A stretch of DNA of 6,234 nucleotides, from assembly GCA_964648005.1 (NCBI GenBank), contig CAZYKR010000259.1, positions 1 to 6,234 on the forward strand, read 5' to 3'. Position 1 is the stretch's first letter. Each line of letters opens with the position of its first letter. The notes beneath the pieces were generated by a model. It searched no databases. It was given only the letters and a program-made list of their open reading frames with translations, and was not told the DNA's origin. The stretch comes from JAGQTE01 sp964648005. Its GTDB lineage: Bacteria > Actinomycetota > Acidimicrobiia > Acidimicrobiales > Acidimicrobilacustridaceae. Positions 1 through 6,234 of the stretch are shown piece after piece. Position numbers and translations under genes: made by a program.

Positions 1-200
1 CCGTCGAGGGTGCCGATGCCGAGGTCGCCGTGCCCGAGCAGCTCACCGATGCTGAGGTCGCCCTCGTAGGCGCCGTCGAGCAGCGCCTCGATCGTGGCCG
101 TCTGGAACACGGCGTCGCCGTCGACGACCGTCCCCACTGCGTCGTGGTCGAACAGATCGACGCGCAGCGCGCCGACGAGCCGATGGTCGACGATCTCCAT
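1..200 (-). CDS. Alpha-acetolactate decarboxylase, N-terminal part (gene runs off the left edge)
   Basis: Acetolactate decarboxylase (the budA/alsD family) converts 2-acetolactate to acetoin and CO2 in the cytoplasm, diverting pyruvate-derived acetolactate from branched-chain amino acid synthesis to acetoin or butanediol. Only the first 66 codons are present, read from an ATG whose complement is at 198-200. The visible protein ends with the family's characteristic N-terminal block: a TATIEALLDGAYEGDL stretch at about residues 36-51, then SIGELLGHGDLGIGTLDG to the window edge. In the family this block leads into a conserved LDGE segment, which lies outside. The zinc-binding histidines are also outside. 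The start is the only in-frame ATG after the upstream gene's stop. No strong Shine-Dalgarno sequence precedes it, so translation may depend on coupling to the isocitrate dehydrogenase gene 19 bases upstream. Family assignment is from recalled motif resemblance and is fairly secure; pathway use in this organism is inference. Confidence 0.85.
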   Translation of the reverse strand, partial: MEIVDHRLVGALRVDLFDHDAVGTVVDGDAVFQTATIEALLDGAYEGDLSIGELLGHGDLGIGTLD

Positions 201-219
201 CCGACAAGCCCGGAAGAGA

Positions 220-2439
<2,220 letters not shown>

Positions 2440-2444
2440 GGCTG

Positions 2445-2449
2445 CTCCC
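2445..2449 (-). promoter_or_regulatory. Ribosome binding site of the isocitrate dehydrogenase gene
   Basis: On the minus strand a GGGAG lies five bases before the ATG. It supports the start at 2439 over any alternative. Confidence 0.7.
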
Positions 2450-2536
2450 GGCTGGTGGTGCGTGCTGTCTCGCTGGTGCGAGTCGTGACCCTATCGGGCG
2501 GCGCTGACAGGCCCGAACGGCGGGCACGCACTGCCC

Positions 2537-2565
2537 TTGTCGGGCGCGGTTTACAGTGTTAAGTT
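2537..2565 (+). promoter_or_regulatory. Candidate promoter of the carotenoid oxygenase gene
   Basis: A TTGTCG -35-like element (2537-2542) is followed after 17 bases by TAAGTT (2560-2565), which is immediately preceded by TGT (2557-2559), an extended -10 pattern. Transcription would start near 2572 and give a leader of about 20 bases containing the ribosome binding site. The -10 matches the consensus at only three of six positions, but these include the leading TA and the final T. This is inference from pattern and spacing only. Confidence 0.4.
2550..2562. promoter_or_regulatory. Candidate operator, 13-bp near-perfect palindrome TTTACAGTGTTAA
   Basis: The two halves, TTTACA and TGTTAA, flank a central G and are complementary at five of six positions. 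The site lies in the spacer and the first -10 bases of the candidate oxygenase promoter, where a bound repressor would block RNA polymerase. Palindromes with TTTACA or TTAACA half-sites are familiar as binding sites of TetR-family repressors. That family assignment is from memory and resemblance. No regulator gene is seen in the window. Confidence 0.45.
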
Positions 2566-2583
2566 CAGCCGAACCGCCACGAC

Positions 2584-2588
2584 GGAGG
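2584..2588 (+). promoter_or_regulatory. Ribosome binding site deciding the carotenoid oxygenase start
   Basis: A perfect GGAGG lies five bases before the ATG at 2594. The frame is open back to an ATG at 2537, but that ATG lies inside the candidate promoter and has no comparable site. The later start is therefore chosen. Confidence 0.8.
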
Positions 2589-2593
2589 ACTCC

Positions 2594-3985
2594 ATGAGCA
2601 TCGACGCCGCCCCCACCCCCTCGCCCTTCCTCACCGGCCTGCTGACCCCGGTGACCGACGAGCGCGACGACCGCGACCTCGAGGTGATCGGCGAGATCCC
2701 CGCCGGGCTCAACGGCATGTTCGTGCGCAACGGCCCGAACCCCCAGTTCGCACCCATGGGCGCCTACCACCCCTTCGACGGTGACGGCATGGTGCACGCC
2801 ATCTACCTCGAGGACGGCGTCGCCCGCTACCGCAACCGGTATGTCGAGTCCAAGGGCCTGCTCGCCGAGCGCAAGCGGGGCAAGGCCTGCTTCGGCGGCC
2901 TGGCCGAGCTGGCGCACATCGACCCCGAGGTCCAGGCCGAGGCCGGGTTCATGAAGAACACGTCCAACACGCACACGCTGCGTCACGCCGGCAAGCTCTT
3001 CGCCCTCATGGAGGCCGGCCAGCCGACCGAGCTCACCCGCGAGCTCGAGACCATCGGCGAGTACGACTACGACGGCCGCCTCGTCGGTCCCATGACGGCG
3101 CACCCCAAGATCGACCCCGCCACCGGTGAGCTGCACTTCTTCGGCTACTCGCCCTTCCCGCCGTACCTGCGCTACCACGTGGTCGATGCCGCCGGGAACC
3201 TGATCCACAGCACCGACATCGAGCTACCCAACCCGGTGATGATGCACGACTTCGCCATCACCGAACGCCACGTGCTGTTCCTCGACTCGCCCGCCATCTT
3301 CGACGTCACGGCCGCCATGGCCGGCGGGCCCATCATGCGATGGGACGAGGAAGCCGGCACCCGCATCGGCGTGCTGCCCCGCGGCGGGGACGGCGCCGAC
3401 ATCCGGTGGTTCGAGGTCGATCCCTTCTACGTCGTGCACGTCTTCAACGCTTGGGAGGACGGCGACCGCATCGAGCTGCGCGCCCCGCGCTTCGCCCACA
3501 TGCCGGGCGGCTTCCAGTTCGACGACCCGCATGGGCGCGAGGCTCCCTACCCGTGGCGGTGGTCGATCGACTTGGCGTCGGGGACCGTCACCGACGCCCA
3601 GACCGACGATCGCGGTGGCGAGTTCCCCCGCGTCAACGACGACCTCGCCGGCACCGAGACCCGCTACCTCTACAACAGCCTGGCCCGCACCTGGGAGTTC
3701 GAGTTCGAGTTCCACGGCGTCGTCAAGTACGACACCGTCACCGGTGAGGCCGTCGAGCACTACTACCGCGAGTCCGAGGTGTCGGGCGAGCACGTCTTCG
3801 CCCCGAACGCCGACGGCACCGCCGAGGACGACGGCTGGCTGCTGAGCATCGTGACCGACCGCGCCACCGACACCACCGACCTCGTCGTGCTCGACGCGCA
3901 CGACGTCGGCGGCGAACCGGTCGCCCGCATCGCCATCCCGCGCCGGGTGCCGATCGGCTTCCACGCCAACTGGTTCGCCGAGTAG
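2594..3985 (+). CDS. Carotenoid oxygenase family protein (carotenoid cleavage or lignostilbene-type dioxygenase)
   Basis: This family of soluble seven-bladed beta-propeller iron(II) enzymes splits a carbon-carbon double bond with O2, typically in carotenoids, apocarotenoids or stilbenes. The 463-residue product is of normal length. The four iron-binding histidines are recognisable in order: H170 in TAHPKID, H218 in MMHDFAI, H282 in VHVFNAWE, and H457 in the C-terminal GFHANWF, six residues from the end as is usual. Likely second-shell glutamates are E140 (ALMEAG), E343 (GEFPR) and E399 (GEHVF); their spacings resemble those recalled for the Synechocystis apocarotenoid oxygenase. The N-terminal signatures FVRNGPNP (43-50) and YHPFDGDGMVH (58-68) are also present. 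There is no signal peptide or membrane segment. The P450 gene begins 71 bases downstream with no obvious terminator between, suggesting co-transcription. The family call is firm; the substrate and cleavage position cannot be predicted from these motifs. Confidence 0.95.
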   Translation: MSIDAAPTPSPFLTGLLTPVTDERDDRDLEVIGEIPAGLNGMFVRNGPNPQFAPMGAYHPFDGDGMVHAIYLEDGVARYRNRYVESKGLLAERKRGKACFGGLAELAHIDPEVQAEAGFMKNTSNTHTLRHAGKLFALMEAGQPTELTRELETIGEYDYDGRLVGPMTAHPKIDPATGELHFFGYSPFPPYLRYHVVDAAGNLIHSTDIELPNPVMMHDFAITERHVLFLDSPAIFDVTAAMAGGPIMRWDEEAGTRIGVLPRGGDGADIRWFEVDPFYVVHVFNAWEDGDRIELRAPRFAHMPGGFQFDDPHGREAPYPWRWSIDLASGTVTDAQTDDRGGEFPRVNDDLAGTETRYLYNSLARTWEFEFEFHGVVKYDTVTGEAVEHYYRESEVSGEHVFAPNADGTAEDDGWLLSIVTDRATDTTDLVVLDAHDVGGEPVARIAIPRRVPIGFHANWFAE

Positions 3986-4010
3986 CCCGGAGGCCTCGAC
4001 GGGCGGGCCG

Positions 4011-4024
4011 GCGCCGCAAGGCGC
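4011..4024 (+). other. Small intercistronic hairpin with a GNRA-type loop
   Basis: GCGCC, loop GCAA, GGCGC form a perfect 5-bp stem closed by a stable GNRA tetraloop, 25 bases after the oxygenase stop codon. No U-run follows, so it is not a convincing intrinsic terminator. It could slow 3' decay or be a chance structure in GC-rich DNA. Confidence 0.3.
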
Positions 4025-4045
4025 GACACTTCCGGGAACGACGCC

Positions 4046-4051
4046 GGGAGG
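4046..4051 (+). promoter_or_regulatory. Ribosome binding site of the cytochrome P450 gene
   Basis: GGGAGG lies five bases before the ATG at 4057, a spacing identical to that of the oxygenase gene. It fixes the P450 start. Confidence 0.75.
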
Positions 4052-4056
4052 TCGCC

Positions 4057-4428
4057 ATGGCGAGCACCGCAGGCCAGTCCACCACTGGGCCCATGCCCGC
4101 GCCCGCAGCGCTCCCCGGACCCCGAGGCACCGGCGAGAAGCTGCGTGCGCTGCGCGGCCTGCTCTCCGAACCCATCCCGGTCCTCGACGAGTTGGGTGCG
4201 CGCCACGACGGCACGTTCGGCATCCGACTCGGGCCGATGACGTTGGCCGTCGTCGGCAAGCCGGACCACGTCGCCGACGTGCTCGCCCTCCCGACCGATC
4301 GCTTCGTATGGGGCCACGTCGCCAACACCTTGCGCTTCTACGTCGGCGCCGGCTCGATGATCGTCTCCGACGGCGCCGATCACCGACGCCGGCGGGGCGC
4401 CACCCACGATCCCGTTCTGGCTGGGTGA
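4057..4428 (+). CDS. Cytochrome P450, N-terminal part (broken before the assembly gap)
   Basis: This is the first 123 codons of a cytochrome P450 whose remainder lies beyond the N-run, in another frame. The N-terminus has the proline-rich lead (ALPGPRG, about residues 18-24) usual before the first P450 helix and no membrane anchor, so a soluble bacterial enzyme is expected. Residues of the beta-1 sheet and B-helix region follow (DGTFGIRLGP, then a VVGKPDHVADVLA stretch). The C-helix motif SDGADHRRRR, at about residues 106-115, is where the family places heme-propionate contacts. After the following Gly-Ala the sequence stops resembling a P450 and reaches TGA at 4426-4428, 31 bases before the Ns. 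That stop is most likely a sequencing or assembly error at a contig end, not a real terminus. A genuine frameshift mutation cannot be excluded. Confidence 0.85.
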   Translation: MASTAGQSTTGPMPAPAALPGPRGTGEKLRALRGLLSEPIPVLDELGARHDGTFGIRLGPMTLAVVGKPDHVADVLALPTDRFVWGHVANTLRFYVGAGSMIVSDGADHRRRRGATHDPVLAG

Positions 4429-4459
4429 GGCGCCGGGCCGCACGCGCGAGCTGTCAGCC

Positions 4460-4469
4460 NNNNNNNNNN
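4460..4469. other. Assembly gap (ten Ns) inside the cytochrome P450 gene
   Basis: Exactly ten Ns join two contig ends. The flanks look unreliable: an in-frame stop on the left at 4426-4428 and a run of seven Gs on the right (4470-4476). The octamer GGCGCCGG occurs on both sides (4429-4436 and 4479-4486), so the contig ends may really overlap. Confidence 0.95.
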
Positions 4470-5557
4470 GGGGGGGCGGGCGCCGGCTCGACCGCTGGAC
4501 CCCTATGATCGTCGCCGAGACCGACGCCGTCATCGACGGGGAGCTGGCCGCCGCGGCGGCCGGACAGGTCGACCTGTTCCCCATCGGCCGGCGCCTCGTG
4601 CTGCGCATCGTGACCCAGGCGCTGTTCGGGCCCGAGCTCGCCGGACGCACCGACGAGCTCGACGCCCTCATCGAGCCGGCCAAGACGTACCTGGAGCAAC
4701 CGGGCCTGCGTCAACTCCCCCACCCCATCCCCGGCACCCGCCGGGCACGCGCCCGCCAGGCCCGCGCCGCGCTCGACGCCGTCATCGACGACGAGATCGC
4801 CCGGCGACAGCGTGACGGCGCCGGTGACGGCGATGGCGACGGACGTGACGACGTGCTGGCGATGCTGCTGGCCGCCGGACCCGATGGCACCGGCGAGCTG
4901 TCGATGGACGAGATCCGCGACCAGGTCGTGACGTTGATCGGCGCCGGCTTCGACACCACGGCCTCCGCCGTGGCGTGGACCGTGCTCGAAGCCACCGGCC
5001 ATCCCACCATCTGGGCCGATCTGCGCGCCGAGGCGGATGCGGTGCTCGGTGACCGGCCGGTCGCGTCTCTGGGGCGCGCCGATCTCGACGGGCTCGAGGT
5101 GGCGGCGTCGGTGGTGGCCGAATCGTTGCGCCTGCACCCGCCCGGGGTGTTCACGCCGCGCCTGACCACCCAGGCGATCGACGTCGGCCCCTACCGCATC
5201 CCGAAGCGTTCGATGGTGCTGTGGTCCCCGTACCTCGCCGGGCGAGATCCGGCCACCTGGCCCGATCCGACGACGTTCGACCCCGGTCGCCACCGCGACC
5301 CGACCCCGGAGCAGGCGGCGCAGCAGCGCCTGGCGCTGGTGCCGTTCGGCCGTGGGCCGCGCCAGTGCATCGGCTTCGCGCTGGCCCAGATGGAGCTGAC
5401 CCTCATCACGGCGCGCCTGGCGCAGCGAGTCGACCTGACCATGGCACGCCGCGGCATCCCGCCCGCCTACGGGATGGTCGTGAACCGCCCGTTGGGTGGC
5501 GTACCCGCATGCGTCACCCCGGTCGCCGGGATGGAAGCTCGACAGCCTGCACGCTGA
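4470..5557 (+). CDS. Cytochrome P450, C-terminal catalytic part (5' end in the assembly gap)
   Basis: P450s use a heme-thiolate iron, O2 and two electrons from redox partners to insert oxygen into organic substrates. No ferredoxin or reductase gene is visible here. The coding frame, with codons starting at 4472, can be read back from the ATG at 4505 into an RRLDRWTP segment that precedes it, so 4505 is an internal methionine. Numbering from that methionine, the hallmarks are the I-helix AGFDTT at 147-152 (oxygen activation), ESLR at 206-209 (the ExxR motif), FDPGRH at 258-263, and the heme loop FGRGPRQCIG at 281-290 with thiolate ligand Cys288. The protein ends 62 residues after that cysteine, normal for the family. 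A Gly/Asp-rich loop (about 104-115) lies before the I-helix. With the N-terminal part the whole enzyme would be roughly 460-480 residues. The catalytic core is intact; subfamily and substrate are not assignable by eye. A co-directional gene follows after 25 bases. Confidence 0.93.
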
Positions 5558-5562
5558 CGAGC

Positions 5563-5581
5563 GCGGCGCGAGACTCGCCGC
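5563..5581 (+). other. Possible hairpin over the translation start region of the MOSC gene
   Basis: GCGGCG (5563-5568) and CGCCGC (5576-5581) are perfect complements around a 7-base loop and end one base before the ATG. No good Shine-Dalgarno sequence is visible there, so this structure, if real, would restrain initiation unless ribosomes arriving from the P450 gene melt it. The composition makes chance stems likely. Confidence 0.25.
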
Positions 5582-5582
5582 C

Positions 5583-6234
5583 ATGACGATCCTCGGCACC
5601 GTGCAGGCGTGTTGGCGCTATCCCGTGAAGTCGATGCAGGGACACCGCGTCGATGCCCTCGATCTGGGGGCGACCGGCGTTGCCGGCGATCGAGTGTGGG
5701 GCGTGATCGACACCGCCTCCGGGCACCTGCTGTCGGCGAAGCGCGCCAGCCGCCTGCTCGAAGCCATCGGCGACGACGATCGCATCGTGCTGAGCGACGG
5801 CACGTCGATCGCCACCGACGACCCCGCCGTGCACGACGCCCTGTCGGCATGGCTCGATCGGCCGGTGCGCTTGGCGCACGTCGATCCCGAGGTGGCGCTG
5901 TCGTACGAGATGACGTTCGACCCGCCCAACGACGACGCCGAGCAGTTCGAGATCCCGGCACCGCCCGGCACCTTCCTCGATCTCGCCGCCATCCACGCCG
6001 TCACCACGGCGACGCTCGCCGGCTGCGCTGCCGCCCGCGACGACCTCGACTGGGACGTCCGTCGCTTCCGCCCCAACGTCGTGCTCGACGTCGAGGGACC
6101 GGTCTTCGTCGAGCAGGACTGGGTCGGCCGCACGGTGCGCCTCGGCGACGCCGCCATCGACGTGGCGATGCCCACGGTGCGCTGCGCCATGCCGCTCCGG
6201 GCGCAGCCGGCGCTCGGCGACGCCCCGGCGCTCT
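5583..6234 (+). CDS. MOSC-domain protein with N-terminal MOSC beta-barrel (gene runs off the right edge)
   Basis: 217 codons are visible. The N-terminal MOSC beta-barrel signature appears as WRYPVKSM (residues 11-18), GVAGDRVW (32-39) and LSAKR further on. The MOSC domain proper follows, with FRPNVVLD from residue 162, a WVGRTVRLGD stretch, and PTVRCAMP around Cys201. MOSC domains occur at the C-terminus of eukaryotic molybdenum-cofactor sulfurases and in the mARC/YcbX-type reductases, where the conserved cysteine is implicated in sulfur handling or molybdenum ligation. Stand-alone bacterial members like this one mostly lack a proven reaction. Roughly the last 40 residues are missing, judged from usual family size. 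The ATG at 5583 is chosen because it starts directly before the conserved GTVxxxWRYPVKSM pattern. The gene lies 25 bases after the P450 stop on the same strand and may be its operon partner. An oxidoreductase or sulfur-carrier role is inference. Confidence 0.9.
   Translation, partial: MTILGTVQACWRYPVKSMQGHRVDALDLGATGVAGDRVWGVIDTASGHLLSAKRASRLLEAIGDDDRIVLSDGTSIATDDPAVHDALSAWLDRPVRLAHVDPEVALSYEMTFDPPNDDAEQFEIPAPPGTFLDLAAIHAVTTATLAGCAAARDDLDWDVRRFRPNVVLDVEGPVFVEQDWVGRTVRLGDAAIDVAMPTVRCAMPLRAQPALGDAPAL

Larger units (their letters stand above)
2440..2593. promoter_or_regulatory. Divergent intergenic region with promoters for both strands
   Basis: This 154-base stretch separates the divergent isocitrate dehydrogenase and carotenoid oxygenase genes and must carry both promoters. 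The only clearly AT-richer patch is at 2550-2565, next to the oxygenase gene. For the minus strand the best guess is a TAGGGT -10 element (complement at 2488-2493) with a poor TTCGGG -35 about 18 bases upstream; this is weak. A perfect 5-bp inverted repeat, GGGCA-CGCAC-TGCCC, lies at 2522-2536 and abuts the plausible plus-strand -35 element. Its role is unknown, and short GC stems are common in DNA of this composition. Confidence 0.6.

Noticed and set aside
3224..3964. A 246-codon minus-strand frame opposite the carotenoid oxygenase.
   Set aside because: It is a shadow of the plus-strand gene, with Val/Gly/Asp/Glu-rich composition and no motif.
4030..4038. Perfect 9-bp inverted repeat TTCCGGGAA before the P450 gene, possibly an operator.
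   Set aside because: It is short, isolated, has no promoter-like elements beside it and is easily expected by chance.
4426..4505. Programmed frameshifting or a split two-subunit P450.
   Set aside because: The break coincides with an assembly gap and poor-quality flanks, and no slippery sequence or independent ribosome binding site precedes 4505.
4454..5599. A 381-codon minus-strand frame opposite the cytochrome P450.
   Set aside because: It runs through the N gap and lies antisense to all P450 signature motifs, with no plausible product.

Overview
The window is very GC-rich, has strongly GC-biased third codon positions, and consists almost entirely of coding sequence. The gene content (monomeric NADP-dependent isocitrate dehydrogenase, carotenoid oxygenase, a soluble cytochrome P450 and a MOSC-domain protein) and the high GC suggest an actinomycete-type bacterium. 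A less-studied lineage such as the Acidimicrobiia is possible, but that is an inference from base composition and gene style, not a phylogenetic result. A run of ten Ns (4460-4469) shows that this is a scaffold from a draft or metagenome assembly.

Layout: the left third is on the minus strand. It holds a complete monomeric isocitrate dehydrogenase gene (220-2439) followed, 19 bases downstream, by the first 66 codons of an alpha-acetolactate decarboxylase gene that runs off the left edge (1-200). A divergent intergenic region (2440-2593) separates this pair from a plus-strand group: a carotenoid cleavage oxygenase (2594-3985), a cytochrome P450 interrupted by the assembly gap (4057 to 5557), and a MOSC-domain protein that runs off the right edge (5583-6234). 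The plus-strand genes lie 71 and 25 bases apart with no convincing terminator between them, so they may form one operon.

Function: the minus-strand pair is central metabolism (NADPH and 2-oxoglutarate production, and acetoin formation from acetolactate). The plus-strand group pairs an iron(II) dioxygenase that cleaves carotenoid or stilbene-type double bonds with a P450 monooxygenase that could oxidise the resulting apocarotenoid or another lipophilic product. The substrate cannot be read from the sequence. The intergenic region carries a 13-bp near-perfect palindrome inside the likely promoter of the carotenoid oxygenase; it looks like an operator for a TetR-type repressor. No repressor gene is visible in the window.

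I found no RNA genes, CRISPR arrays, insertion sequences or attachment sites. I found no clear evidence of an undescribed system. The points most worth a second look are the candidate operator, the oxygenase-P450 pairing, and the broken P450 sequence around the gap.
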